Of a DNA stretch of 64,000 nt, positions 16,100 to 25,735 are shown piece by piece. The stretch's first letter is position 1; each line of letters begins with the position of its first letter. The position numbers were made by a program, and so were the translations under genes. This DNA is from Thermoguttaceae bacterium. Its GTDB lineage: Bacteria; Planctomycetota; Planctomycetia; Pirellulales; Thermoguttaceae. A model generated the notes under the pieces. The model was given only the letters and a program-made list of their open reading frames with translations, searched no databases and had not been told where the DNA came from. Location of the stretch: contig JAFRFG010000054.1 of the NCBI GenBank assembly GCA_017434455.1, positions 1 to 64,000 of the forward strand, given 5' to 3'.

Positions 16100-18547
16100 T
16101 TATTCCCAGACAAAGAACAGACGGTCCACCCAGATATTGGAGACGTCCTCCCGCTGCGGCGGACACGCCCAGAAATAGCAGTGGTCGCTCGGTTCAAAGG
16201 TCCCCAGGTCGAGGAGTTTATAATCGGCTCCCTTGATCTGCGCCAGCGGGATGGAACGCTCGAACAGATTCTTTTTCTCCTCGGTATCGTACACACCAAG
16301 AGACATGCCCGCTCCCTCATCGGCCTCGGCGTCGGCCCGCGCGCTGAGATACAGATGAACCTTCGGCGCGGAACCTTTCGCCTCCTTCATCAGGGCGAAC
16401 GGATCCCAGCTGGAGACCGCCAAAGCCCACTCCCGGTGACTGCCCGGCATCCGAACGGCCACCCCGTTGGAAGCGGCCGGATCGTCCTCGACGAAGCTCA
16501 ATTCCCCCGGATGGTAAAGATCAAACTCGTGATCCGCGATTTCCACGAGATGATCGGCCGGAACATCTTTCAGGCAATCGGGGATCGGGCCCGGCTCATC
16601 GACTCGGCATTTGGCGTAAATCTCCTCTTTGTAACGATTGTACTCCTTTTCATCACCCCCTTCTCGGTAATTGAGCAGACCGCATTTCTCATAACGGGCA
16701 AACATATCCTCGGCTGCCTGAAGCGGATCGCTCGGGCCGACATATTCCTTCCCCAGAATAGCCGCCTCCCTCCGGTAAGAGACCGGATTGATCGCCCAGA
16801 CCAAATCGAGCGGGATCCGCTCGCGCAAAACCTTCTCGCGAAGAGAGGCGTATTTTTCGGGGTTCTCGGCGGCGAGGGTATCGGCGATCTGAAGCGCCCG
16901 GTCCTGCAGCCGCGTCGCCTTCGCGAGGGAATCGTAATCGAGCCAGTCGGTGACGTTGCTGCGGAAGATACCCAGGTGAATCCCCGATTTTTCGCAGGCG
17001 TCCGAAAGCGTGTCGAAATACTCCATATAGACCGGAACCAGCTGCGGGGCGTAATACCCGGCGATGAATTCCTCCATCAGGGAGCGCTGATCCTGCGACG
17101 GGTCCCACAGCAGTTTCGCGATCACCCAGCTGATCAGCTGGACGAAATCCCCCGTCGGAAGATGGTAGTTCCCCTGCTCAAACATCCCGATGGTGTTGTG
17201 GTCGATGAAGAAATTGATGTTGTCCTTCAAGACGCGGTAGTTCGGGAACGGGAGAAGGTAATTGGTAAAGTTGGTGACGTAGTCCCAGATGAACAGGTTC
17301 GGCGCCTTCTCGCACCATCCGCGGATATCCTCGGCGAACGATTTGTTCTTCTCGCCGGTCGCCAGCGGCTCGGCGAACGAGCACTCGATCGAGCACAGCC
17401 GAACAATCACGTTGTGCCGGGCGCGCGTGTGAAGCGGCGGTTTTCGTGTGTACTGATACGCCAAAGTTTCGACGTAAACATCGGGGTAGACTTTCTCGAC
17501 CTCTTCGGCGATCCGGTTGACGAACCGCAGCAGCGTCCCGGCGTGTGAGCCCTCTTCCTCGTCGATGGCCCGGCATTTTTCGCAGGTGCAGTAGCCGTGC
17601 CAGTCGTTCTGACTCACCGAAATGATTTCGGTCCCGGGATTCCTCGCGATCGCGTCCAGGACGTTTTTGAGCATCTCCTGGAACAGCCCCTCGTTGGTCA
17701 GGCACAGCTGCGTCCCGCCGTCATAAATCTGTTCGGGAGAAAGCTTCTTCGACATTTCTTCAAACGACTCGGCACCGCCCCCCCAGCCGTAGCGGCCAAC
17801 CTTCCGGACGCCGTCGATCTCGGGGAACCAGTCGGGGTGATCCAGAAAATACTTCCCCGGCGGAATCAGCGGATAAAAGGAGTGCACAAAATAGAGGAAA
17901 TGCAAATTTCCGCCAAACTCTTTGGGGATCACATTGGCGCTTCCGTTGCACTTCATTTTCACCGCGAACGTACCGTTATCCGGCCCGTTGTACCCGGTAT
18001 AGAACGATTCCCGAAAGTGAACTTTCGGCGCGTAATCGACCGGGGTGACTTCGATCTCGGGAGATTCATCGCGCGGAATCGTCGATTCGGCCGCCGTCCA
18101 CCAGCGGCAGCCGAGGTCGTTTTCCAAGAACGTGTAAACCGCGTAGAGCATGCCGCGGACGCGGTGCCCCGAAAGAACTATCGAGTCGCCGCTGCGGGCG
18201 ATTCGCACCGCGTCGTACGCGTAATCGTCCCGCTCCCCTTCTTCCCCCGCGGCTTTTAACAACAGGTCGGTCGTTTTCGACGGGCCGATCGCCAGCTGCT
18301 TGACGTCGGGCGACATCGTCTCGGCGCTCTCGGTGAGAACCGGGAATTCCGCCCCCGTGATCTCATTCAAAAACCGCGCCAGCTCTGAGGCCGCCGTCTG
18401 TTGAACAGCGCTGGCCTCTTCCGGCATGGTGATGATATAGTCGGTCGCCCCGTCGTCGGCCAGATGGATGGTCTCGGCGAAACATTCGGCGCCAACGAAA
18501 AACAGCAGTCCCAGACAGAGGGTTAGAAATCGATCAAATCGCGTCAT
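16100..18547 (-). CDS. Secreted DUF4838 protein with GH67N/GH20b-like N-domain, copy A
   Basis: The 815-residue protein begins with a signal peptide (FLTLCLGLLFFVGAECFA). Residues about 30-170 resemble the N-terminal domain of alpha-glucuronidases and hexosaminidases (SAVQQTAASELARFLNEITG, LAIGPSKTTDLLL, DAVRIARSGDSIVLSG, LYAVYTFLENDLGCRWW). A DUF4838 TIM-barrel-like region follows and includes YCTCEKCRAIDEEEGSHAGTL near 320-340, with its CxCxxC knuckle. A beta-sandwich covers the last 170 residues. Catalysis has not been established for DUF4838, to my knowledge. The nearly identical neighbour 52 bases away shows a tandem duplication. Confidence 0.75.
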   Translation of the reverse strand: MTRFDRFLTLCLGLLFFVGAECFAETIHLADDGATDYIITMPEEASAVQQTAASELARFLNEITGAEFPVLTESAETMSPDVKQLAIGPSKTTDLLLKAAGEEGERDDYAYDAVRIARSGDSIVLSGHRVRGMLYAVYTFLENDLGCRWWTAAESTIPRDESPEIEVTPVDYAPKVHFRESFYTGYNGPDNGTFAVKMKCNGSANVIPKEFGGNLHFLYFVHSFYPLIPPGKYFLDHPDWFPEIDGVRKVGRYGWGGGAESFEEMSKKLSPEQIYDGGTQLCLTNEGLFQEMLKNVLDAIARNPGTEIISVSQNDWHGYCTCEKCRAIDEEEGSHAGTLLRFVNRIAEEVEKVYPDVYVETLAYQYTRKPPLHTRARHNVIVRLCSIECSFAEPLATGEKNKSFAEDIRGWCEKAPNLFIWDYVTNFTNYLLPFPNYRVLKDNINFFIDHNTIGMFEQGNYHLPTGDFVQLISWVIAKLLWDPSQDQRSLMEEFIAGYYAPQLVPVYMEYFDTLSDACEKSGIHLGIFRSNVTDWLDYDSLAKATRLQDRALQIADTLAAENPEKYASLREKVLRERIPLDLVWAINPVSYRREAAILGKEYVGPSDPLQAAEDMFARYEKCGLLNYREGGDEKEYNRYKEEIYAKCRVDEPGPIPDCLKDVPADHLVEIADHEFDLYHPGELSFVEDDPAASNGVAVRMPGSHREWALAVSSWDPFALMKEAKGSAPKVHLYLSARADAEADEGAGMSLGVYDTEEKKNLFERSIPLAQIKGADYKLLDLGTFEPSDHCYFWACPPQREDVSNIWVDRLFFVWE

Positions 18548-18599
18548 GATAGTCTTTCTTTTGAGTTAATGGGGGTAAGAAGGGCCGCCGCCGGGGAGA

Positions 18600-21047
18600 T
18601 CACTCCCAAACGAAGAACAGACGATCCACCCAAACGTTGGAGACATCCTCACGGTTCGTCGGACGTGTCCGGAAATAGCAGTGGTCCGACGGCTGGAAGG
18701 AACCCAGATCGAGCAGTTTGTAGTCGGTTCCCTTGATTTCCTCTAAAGATACCGTCCGCTCGAACAAGCTTTTCCCTTCTTCCTTGTCGAAAACGCTCAC
18801 CGTCAGTCCCGGCCCGTCGTCGGCCTCGGCGTCGGCCCGAGCGCTGAGGTAAAGGCGAACCCTCGGCGCGGAACCTTTCACCTCCTTCATCAGCGCGAAC
18901 GGATCCCACTGCGTCACCGAAAGGGCCCACTCTTTATAATTGCCCGGCATCCGGGCGGCGATTCCGTTGGAGGCCGCCGGATCGTCCTCGATGAAGACGC
19001 GTTCCCCCGGCCGGTAGAAATCAAACTCGTCGTCGGCGATTTCCATAAGATGGGTGGGCGGAACATCTTTCAGGCAGTCCGGAATCGGACTCGGCTCGGT
19101 GACCCGGCACTTGGCCAGAAGTTCCCCTTTATAACGATTGTACTCCTTTTCGCCGCCGTTCTCTCGGTATTTGAGCAGACCGTATTTCTCGTACCGGGCG
19201 AACATATCCTCGGCCGCCTGAAGCGGATCGCTCGGCCCGACGTATTCCTTCCCCTGGATCTTCGCCGCCTTCCGGTAATAGACCGGGTTGATCGCCCAGA
19301 CTAAATCCAGCGGGATCCGCTCGCGCAGAACCTTCTCGCGGAGAGAAGCGTATTTTTCGGGATTCTCGGCGGTGAGGGTATCGGCGATCTCCAGCGCCCG
19401 GTCCTGCAGCCGCGTCGCCTTCGCGAGGGAATCGTAATCGAGCCAGTCGATAACGTTGGTACGGTAGATCCCCAAGTGGACCCCCGACTTCTCGCAGGCG
19501 TCCGAGAGCGTGTCGAAATATTCCATATAGACCGGAACCAGCTGCGGGGCGTAATAACCGGCGATAAATTCCTCCATCAGGGAGCGCTGATCCTGCGACG
19601 GGTCCCAGAGCAGTTTCGCGATCACCCAGCTGATCATCTGGACGAAATCCCCCGTCGGAAGATTGTAGTTCCCCTGCTCGAGCATCCCGATGGTGTTATG
19701 GTCGACGAAGAAGTTAATGTTGTCCTTGATAACACGATAGTTCGGGAACGGGAGAAGGTAATTTGTGAAGTTAGTGACATAGTCCCAGATAAATATATTC
19801 GGCGCCTTCTCGTACCATCCGCGCAGATCCTCGGCGAACGGCTGGTTTTGCTCTCCGGTCGCCAGCGGTTCGATGAACGAACATTCGATCGAGCAAAGAC
19901 GGACAATCACGTTGTGCCGGGCGTGGGTGTGAAGCGGCGGCTTGCGCGTGTATCGATACGCCAGGGTTTCGACGTAAACATCGGGGTAGACTTTCTCGAC
20001 CTCTTCGGCGATCCGGTTGACGAACCGCAGCAGCGTTCCGGCGTGCGTCCCCTCCTCCTCGTCGATGGCCCGGCATTTTTCACAGGTGCAGAAGCCCAAA
20101 GAGTCGTTCTGGCTGACCGAAATCACCTCGGTCTTGGGGTTCTTCGCGATCGCGTCGAGGACGTTTTTGAGCATCTCCTGGAAAAGCCCCTCGTTGGTCA
20201 GACACAGCTGTGTCTCTCTTTCCTGAAGCTGCTCGGGGGGAAGATTTTTCGCCAGTTCGTCAAACGATCCGGGGCCGCCGTCCCAGTCGTAGCGGCCGAT
20301 CTTACGGACCCCGTCGATCTCGGGGAACCAGTCCTGGTGGTCCATAAAATACTTCCCCGGCGGAATCAGTTCATAGAAGGAGTGGACGAAAAAGAGAAAC
20401 TGAAGGTGGCCGCCATACTCGTCGGGGACCTTGTTGGCGCTCCCGTTGCACTTCATCTTCGCCGAGAACAGACCGCAGTCCGCGGAGTTGTATCCGGTGT
20501 AGAACGACTCGCGGTAGCGGATCTTCGGCGCGTAATCGACCGGCGTGACTTCGATCTCGGGGGCGCGGTCGCTCGGAATCGTCGATTCGGTCGCCGTCCA
20601 CCAGCGGCAGCCGAGGTCGTTTTCCAAAAACGTGTAAACCGCGTAGAGCATGCCGCGGACACTGTGCCCCGAAAGAACTATCGAGTCGCCGCTGCGGGCG
20701 ATTCGCACCGCGTCGTAGGCGTAGTCGATCCGCTCCCCTTCTTCCCCCGCGGCTTTTAACAACAGGTCGGTCGTTTTCGACGGGCCGATCGCCAGCTGCT
20801 TGACGTCGGGCGATATCGTCTCGGCGCTTTCGGTGAGAACCGGGAATTCCGCGCCGGTGATCTGGTTCAAAAACGCTGCCAGCTCCGAAGCCGCCGTCTT
20901 TTGGACAGCGCTGGCCTCCTCCGGCAGGGTGATGATGTAGTCGGTCGCCCCGTCGTCGGCCAGGCGGATTTTATCGGCGAAGCACCGCGCGCCGAGGAAA
21001 AGCAGAAGTCCCAGGAAGAGGATCAGGAATCGATCAAATCGCGTCAT
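18600..21047 (-). CDS. Secreted DUF4838 protein with GH67N/GH20b-like N-domain, copy B
   Basis: It has the same length (815 residues) and domains as copy A, with FCTCEKCRAIDEEEGTHAGTL in the knuckle region. The repeat unit is about 2500 bases and includes the first 20 or so bases of the leader (GTCTTTCT, GAGTTA). Differences are spread along the gene but are denser around residues 200-330 and in the C-terminal sandwich, so selection may have altered specificity there. It is the promoter-proximal member; a TAGACA-18-TATAAT promoter lies 84 bases upstream. Confidence 0.75.
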   Translation of the reverse strand: MTRFDRFLILFLGLLLFLGARCFADKIRLADDGATDYIITLPEEASAVQKTAASELAAFLNQITGAEFPVLTESAETISPDVKQLAIGPSKTTDLLLKAAGEEGERIDYAYDAVRIARSGDSIVLSGHSVRGMLYAVYTFLENDLGCRWWTATESTIPSDRAPEIEVTPVDYAPKIRYRESFYTGYNSADCGLFSAKMKCNGSANKVPDEYGGHLQFLFFVHSFYELIPPGKYFMDHQDWFPEIDGVRKIGRYDWDGGPGSFDELAKNLPPEQLQERETQLCLTNEGLFQEMLKNVLDAIAKNPKTEVISVSQNDSLGFCTCEKCRAIDEEEGTHAGTLLRFVNRIAEEVEKVYPDVYVETLAYRYTRKPPLHTHARHNVIVRLCSIECSFIEPLATGEQNQPFAEDLRGWYEKAPNIFIWDYVTNFTNYLLPFPNYRVIKDNINFFVDHNTIGMLEQGNYNLPTGDFVQMISWVIAKLLWDPSQDQRSLMEEFIAGYYAPQLVPVYMEYFDTLSDACEKSGVHLGIYRTNVIDWLDYDSLAKATRLQDRALEIADTLTAENPEKYASLREKVLRERIPLDLVWAINPVYYRKAAKIQGKEYVGPSDPLQAAEDMFARYEKYGLLKYRENGGEKEYNRYKGELLAKCRVTEPSPIPDCLKDVPPTHLMEIADDEFDFYRPGERVFIEDDPAASNGIAARMPGNYKEWALSVTQWDPFALMKEVKGSAPRVRLYLSARADAEADDGPGLTVSVFDKEEGKSLFERTVSLEEIKGTDYKLLDLGSFQPSDHCYFRTRPTNREDVSNVWVDRLFFVWE

Positions 21048-21130
21048 GAAAGGTCTTTCTCTTAAGTTAGTGTGTCGCTGTGGGGGGAAACGTTTGGATC
21101 GGAAGACACCCCTTCCGTGCTATAGACGAA

Positions 21131-21160
21131 ATTATACAGGCAACGGGGCGGCGATGTCTA
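21131..21160 (-). promoter_or_regulatory. Promoter for the DUF4838 pair
   Basis: Read on the - strand: TAGACA, 18 bases, TATAAT. The -10 box is a perfect consensus. It lies 84 bases before the ATG at 21047. Confidence 0.55.
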
Positions 21161-21248
21161 GCCAGCAACGGCGCGCGGCGCCGCTTTCGGGCCGAAGAGC
21201 GGCGAAGGAAAAAACGGGGAAAACCGACGGAAGCTAATCAAAAAATCA

Positions 21249-21278
21249 TTGACAAGCGAAACGGCCGTGTGCTAAACT
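21249..21278 (+). promoter_or_regulatory. Promoter for the aldolase-isomerase pair
   Basis: TTGACA, 18 bases, TAAACT. The 5' part, TTGACAAGCGAA, is very like TTGACAAACGAA in the promoter before cas3 at 31084. It lies about 170 bases before ATG 21447. Confidence 0.5.
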
Positions 21279-21446
21279 TAAAATCGTTCGAGGGGGTGGG
21301 GCAAGAGAGCGGCTGGATCGGCGGTTTGTTTCTCGCGCAAAAGAAACGGCGTCCTTTGACGGCCGTGTTTTTGGCATAGTTTCGCGGTCTGTTTTTCTGG
21401 GGTACGTCCGGGCGATTCAAACAATTCAACAAGGAGCGGGACGGTC

Positions 21447-22358
21447 ATGGCGGAAGTATTATTCAGCGGGATTATTCCTCCTGTTCTCACGCCGTTAGAC
21501 GAAAACGGGGGACTTGACGCCGCCGGGTTAGAGAAAGTCCTGGAGCGTCTCATCACCGGGGGGGTCCATGGTCTGTTCATTCTCGGCACCACCGGGGAAG
21601 GCCCCAGCTTAAGCCACGACCTGCGTCGATCCCTCATTCGGGAAACAAACAGAATCACCGGCGGGCGCCTTCCGATCCTCGTCGGCATTACCGATACCTC
21701 GTTTGATGAATCGATTCAGATGGCCGATTTCGCCGCGGAAAACGGCGCCTCGGCCCTGGTGGTGGCGCCTCCCTGCTATCACCCGGTCACTCAAGACGAC
21801 CTTCTGCGGTATCTCGAACAGCTCGCGCGGCGTCTGCCGCTTCCGACGCTCCTTTATAATATGCCGTCCCACTGCAAGACGTGGTACGAAATCGATACCC
21901 TCCGCCGCGCGTTCGAAATCGATCGCTACGTCGGCCTGAAAGACAGCTCGCACGATATGAGTTACTTTCAAAAAGCGGCCGAGCTGATGCTCCCGCAAAA
22001 ACGGCTCTCGCTGCTCATCGGCCCGGAAGAGCTGCTTCCCGAAGCGATGAAAATCGGGGCGCACGGGGGCGTCTGCGGCGGGGCGCATCTGCTTCCCCGC
22101 CTCTTTGTCCGCGTGGTCGAGGCCGGCGCCGCCGGCGACGCTGCCGCTATGGAACAACTCACCAAGCGCATTGGTGACCTGAGGGCCGTTTACAAGGCCG
22201 GCGGCGGCTTCCTCAAGTCGATGAAGGCGGCCATGTCGATCCTGGGGATTATCCAAAATCGCCTCGCGCCCCCGCTTTATCCGCTCGGCGGCGAGGTGTT
22301 CGAATCGGTTCGCCGAAAATTGGCCGAAGTCGGAATTGATCTCTCGACACTCGAATGA
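21447..22358 (+). CDS. DapA/NanA-family class I aldolase
   Basis: This 303-residue TIM-barrel protein has the family motifs GTTGEG near residue 48, LLYNMPS with the catalytic Tyr near 137, and GLKDSS with the Schiff-base Lys near 164. Start ATG 21447 has AAGGAGCGGG upstream. The family includes dihydrodipicolinate synthase, N-acetylneuraminate lyase and 2-keto-3-deoxy-sugar-acid aldolases. The setting (sialidases, a sialate esterase and a sugar isomerase) favours a sugar-acid or sialic acid role over lysine synthesis, but no residue seen here proves this. It overlaps the longest open frame of the next gene, whose chosen start is 54 bases downstream, so the two form one operon. Confidence 0.82.
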   Translation: MAEVLFSGIIPPVLTPLDENGGLDAAGLEKVLERLITGGVHGLFILGTTGEGPSLSHDLRRSLIRETNRITGGRLPILVGITDTSFDESIQMADFAAENGASALVVAPPCYHPVTQDDLLRYLEQLARRLPLPTLLYNMPSHCKTWYEIDTLRRAFEIDRYVGLKDSSHDMSYFQKAAELMLPQKRLSLLIGPEELLPEAMKIGAHGGVCGGAHLLPRLFVRVVEAGAAGDAAAMEQLTKRIGDLRAVYKAGGGFLKSMKAAMSILGIIQNRLAPPLYPLGGEVFESVRRKLAEVGIDLSTLE

Positions 22359-22411
22359 ACCGCGCAATATTCAGACAATCAAACGTTTCTCAAAACCGAA
22401 AAGGAGTGACT

Positions 22412-24028
22412 ATGGCGAAGAAACTCAATCCCGGCGAGGTTTACCTCGTGGCCAGCGGCGATTTGCGTCTTCCGGCGAACCAGCTGTGCTGGGAAGAACA
22501 GTCGAAGATGGAAGAGGCGCTGAAACAGGCGGTCAAGAATCTCGGCTGTAAAATCGTTCGGGCCCATCCGTTCAAAAAGGATGAGGGGCACGGTTTTATC
22601 GGGTCGCAGAAAGAAGGGCTCGACGTCTTCTCGAAGATGGACTCGGACGCCCCGGTGATCGTGGCCGAGTCGGTCTGGCAGTACTCTCATCACGTCTACC
22701 CCGGGCTTCTCACCCATCGGGGGCCGATCCTCAACGTCGCCAACTGGTCCGGCACCTGGCCGGGGCTGGTCGGCATGCTGAACCTCAACGCCTGCCTGAC
22801 CAAGGCGGGAAAGAAGTTCTCGACCCTCTGGTCGGTCGATTTCACCGACCAGTGGTTTCTCTCCCGGCTGGAGAAATGGCTCAAGGACGGAAAGATCATT
22901 AAGCAGGACACCAGCCATCTGCGTCCGTTCGAGTCGATGAAAATCTCCGCCGCCGACAGGGCGCTGGGGGAAAAGATCGCCGCCGAGATTCGGGAAAAGA
23001 AGGTCATTCTCGGCGTCTTCGACGAGGGCTGCATGGGGATGTACAGCGCGATCGTCCCGGACGAGCTGCTCTTCCCGATCGGCGTCTTTAAAGAACGGCT
23101 CAACCAGTCGGCCCTCTATTACGAAACAATGCAAATTTCCGACGCCGAGGCGAAGGCGGTCTTCGACTGGCTCGTGAAGAAGGGGGTGACGTTCCACTTC
23201 GGGAAAAACGAAAAGACCGACCTGACGAAAAACCAGGTGCTGCTTCAGTGCAAGATGTACATCGCCGCGGCCCGCATGGCCGACCGGTTCGGCGCGGGCA
23301 TGATCGGAATTCAATACCAGCAGGGCCTCAAAGACCTGCTGCCGGCCAGCGACCTGGTCGAGGGGATTCTCAATAACGCCGACCGCCCGCCGGTCAAATC
23401 GGCCGACGGCAAGCGGACCCTCTGGGCCGGGAAGCCGATTCTGCACTTCAACGAGGTCGACGAGTGCGCCGCGCTGGATGCCCTGCTCGATAACCGGACC
23501 CTCGCCGCCTGCGGGCAGCCGCTGGAAACGACCCTGCACGACGTGCGCTGGGGCGATTTCGACCAAAGCGGAACGGTCAAAGATTTCGTTTGGGTGATGC
23601 AGATCTCCGGCGCGGCCCCGCCGGCCCACTTCAAAAAGGGATGGAAAGGGGCTCACAGCTGGCGCCAGACTCCTATGTACTTCCCCTTCGGCGGGGGAAC
23701 GCTGGCCGGTGTGTACAAACCGGGCGAATTGGTCTGGTCGCGGACGTTCGTCGAGAACGGGAAACTCGGCATGGATATCGGCCGGGCGAGCGCCGTCGAC
23801 CTGCCTCAAAAAGAGGTCGAACGCCGTCTGGGGCTCTGCGCGCCGAACTGGCCGATCGCCAACTTGGTGCTGCACGGGGTCTCGCGCGACCAGTTTATGG
23901 GGCGCCATCGGGCGAACCACATTCAGGTCTGCTACGCCCGCTCGGCGAAAGAGGCCAACCGCGTGCTGGCGGTCAAGGCCGCCGCCGCCAACGCCCTGGG
24001 CTTTAAGGTCACCCGCTGCGGCAACTGA
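22412..24028 (+). CDS. L-fucose/L-arabinose isomerase-family protein
   Basis: ATG 22412 is chosen over the upstream open start at 22355 because AAGGAG lies 5 bases before it, giving 538 residues. The protein resembles the FucI family: an N-terminal substrate-binding domain (LVASGDLRLPANQLCWEEQ, VIVAESVWQYSHHVYPGLL, ILNVANWSGTWPGLVGMLN), a central domain with FDEGCMGMYSAIVPDELL, and a beta-rich C-terminal domain with GRHRANHIQVCYA. In FucI the metal ligands are Glu, Asp and His in the second and third domains; E of FDEGCMG and H of RANH are candidates. Likely a ketose-aldose isomerase for fucose or a related sugar, acting in the cytoplasm with the preceding aldolase. Confidence 0.72.
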   Translation: MAKKLNPGEVYLVASGDLRLPANQLCWEEQSKMEEALKQAVKNLGCKIVRAHPFKKDEGHGFIGSQKEGLDVFSKMDSDAPVIVAESVWQYSHHVYPGLLTHRGPILNVANWSGTWPGLVGMLNLNACLTKAGKKFSTLWSVDFTDQWFLSRLEKWLKDGKIIKQDTSHLRPFESMKISAADRALGEKIAAEIREKKVILGVFDEGCMGMYSAIVPDELLFPIGVFKERLNQSALYYETMQISDAEAKAVFDWLVKKGVTFHFGKNEKTDLTKNQVLLQCKMYIAAARMADRFGAGMIGIQYQQGLKDLLPASDLVEGILNNADRPPVKSADGKRTLWAGKPILHFNEVDECAALDALLDNRTLAACGQPLETTLHDVRWGDFDQSGTVKDFVWVMQISGAAPPAHFKKGWKGAHSWRQTPMYFPFGGGTLAGVYKPGELVWSRTFVENGKLGMDIGRASAVDLPQKEVERRLGLCAPNWPIANLVLHGVSRDQFMGRHRANHIQVCYARSAKEANRVLAVKAAAANALGFKVTRCGN

Positions 24029-24053
24029 CATCCAAATCGCGAACGCCAAAAAC

Positions 24054-24096
24054 AAACGCGCCGAACCATGGAAAATGGCTCGGCGCGTTTTTCTTT
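24054..24096 (+). terminator. Terminator after the isomerase gene
   Basis: AAACGCGCCGAACCA pairs with TGGCTCGGCGCGTTT (one mismatch) around a short A-rich loop, and is followed by TTCTTTT. It ends the aldolase-isomerase operon and faces the convergent esterase gene. Confidence 0.85.
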
Positions 24097-24136
24097 TATT
24101 GAAAAGGCGGCGAAAATACTCTTGCCGCCTCTTTTG

Positions 24137-25705
24137 TCATTCGGCCGGATCCCAGTCATCCGTCCGGAACGGGACGGCGGGAAGCCCCGCGGAATTGTAG
24201 AGGTTGCACCCTTCCGGATTCATCTGCCACGCGTAACGGACCGCCACCGGATGAGGCACTTCCTCGGAGGTGATCTCGACCGTGTCGGGACCGGTGATGA
24301 CCGCGTCGGCGAAATGATAGATATGATCTTCTCCCGCCAGGGCGAAGCGGCGCAGCGGTTCGCCCGGGGCCGCCTCAAAGAGCCGATCGGTCTGTTTGCC
24401 CGCCGTCAGACCCTCGGCGCAATGGTCGAACCGGACAATGGCCCGAGGGCCGTCGAACTCGACGGTTTTCATTTGCGGCGAGCGGCACGGGATATCTTTG
24501 CCGTACTCGTTCGCCAAGGCCAAAACCGCCAGCCGGTTCCCCACCGTGAATTTATTGCGCGGGTGAATATCGTGCGCCGCTCCCACATCGATCGAAACGG
24601 CCTGGCCGGTATTGGGCAGATCCAAACAGCGGGTCTGCGCGTTCCGGATCCAAACGAATCCGTGCTTCGCCCCCAGGTCGGTCTCCGGGGTTTTATACGT
24701 CTCGGCGTACCAGCAGTCGGTGATATCTCCCCCAACGAAATTCGGGTCGTCGCTGGGATTCGCCCACGCCGACAGCTGAACCCAGTAGAACGGGAAATCT
24801 CCCTCGTTCCAGCGGGCGCGCCACGACTCGATCAGAGCTTTTTGCTTGTAGTAATAAATATCGTCATCGCGCGAGTTCGCGCAGCCCTGATACCAGATCG
24901 TCCCGCGAATGGCGTAAGGAATCCACGGGGCGATTTTCGCGTAGAACATGCCGCCCGGGTGGAGATACTCACACTCGGCCGCCTCGGTGCGCTCGGCGAT
25001 CCTTTGTTCGCCGAACGCGGTGATCTCCGGACAGAGGGACCACGCCTCATCGGGCATCCAGCTTTCGATGAAACTTCCCCCCCACGAGGCGCTGATCAGC
25101 CCAATCGGGACGTCAAGTTCTTTCTGGAGCCGAACCGCGAAATGGAACCCGACCGCCGTGCAGTTCCCCTGCCCTGCGTCACAGCAGACGACCCATCCGG
25201 TATTGGAGAGAACGTCGTCGTAAGCCGTTTTCGAGAGCGTGTAATTGTTTTGATTGTACCGAATCAGCGGGTATTTGCCGGTCCGTTCCTCTTCGGTCCC
25301 CGCGTATTTCGGCGGGGCGTTGGGGTCCATATCCCCCATCTGCATCGTCCATTCCATGTTCGACTGCCCGGAACAGACCCAGACTTCCCCGACTAAAATG
25401 TCACGCAGGGTCACCGTATTCGCTCCCTGGGCGGTCAGCTCACGTCCCTCATCTGACGCTTCCAACGGGGAGAGCCGGACAGACCATTTTCCCGACTCGT
25501 CGGCCTCGGTGCTCACGCTCTGGCCGGCGAAGGAAACCGTCACTTTTTCACCGGGATCGGCCCAGCCCCAAACGGGAACCGGCATGTGCCGCTGCAAAAC
25601 GGCGTGATCGGTAAACGCGTGAGAAATCCGAACTTCCGCTCGAACAAACCCGACTGCGAGGAGGACGGCGGCCGCGGCCCCAAATGCGATATGGCTGAAC
25701 TTCAT
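24137..25705 (-). CDS. Secreted sialate O-acetylesterase
   Basis: The 522-residue protein has a signal peptide (residues 1-23) and an SGNH-type esterase core. VWVCSGQSNMEW near residues 112-123 carries the catalytic Ser, ISASWGGSFIESWMP near 205 and GTIWYQGCANS near 270 are typical of 9-O-acetylesterases, and DIHPRNKFTVGNRLA near 377-391 carries the Asp-His pair. A beta-sandwich precedes the core (QRHMPVPVWGWADPGEKVTVSFAGQ). In this family the enzyme removes O-acetyl groups from sialic acid so that sialidases can act, which fits the two sialidase genes nearby. Related proteins act on acetylated xylan, so specificity is inferred. Confidence 0.85.
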   Translation of the reverse strand: MKFSHIAFGAAAAVLLAVGFVRAEVRISHAFTDHAVLQRHMPVPVWGWADPGEKVTVSFAGQSVSTEADESGKWSVRLSPLEASDEGRELTAQGANTVTLRDILVGEVWVCSGQSNMEWTMQMGDMDPNAPPKYAGTEEERTGKYPLIRYNQNNYTLSKTAYDDVLSNTGWVVCCDAGQGNCTAVGFHFAVRLQKELDVPIGLISASWGGSFIESWMPDEAWSLCPEITAFGEQRIAERTEAAECEYLHPGGMFYAKIAPWIPYAIRGTIWYQGCANSRDDDIYYYKQKALIESWRARWNEGDFPFYWVQLSAWANPSDDPNFVGGDITDCWYAETYKTPETDLGAKHGFVWIRNAQTRCLDLPNTGQAVSIDVGAAHDIHPRNKFTVGNRLAVLALANEYGKDIPCRSPQMKTVEFDGPRAIVRFDHCAEGLTAGKQTDRLFEAAPGEPLRRFALAGEDHIYHFADAVITGPDTVEITSEEVPHPVAVRYAWQMNPEGCNLYNSAGLPAVPFRTDDWDPAE

Positions 25706-25735
25706 TGTTTTTTCCCTTTCTATAAACTTTCCACG

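Larger units (their letters stand above)
21048..21446. other. Divergent control region
   Basis: This 399-base gap separates the leftward DUF4838 genes from the rightward aldolase-isomerase pair. It holds one good promoter on each strand (listed separately) and GC-rich sequence with no gene I can support. Confidence 0.5.
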
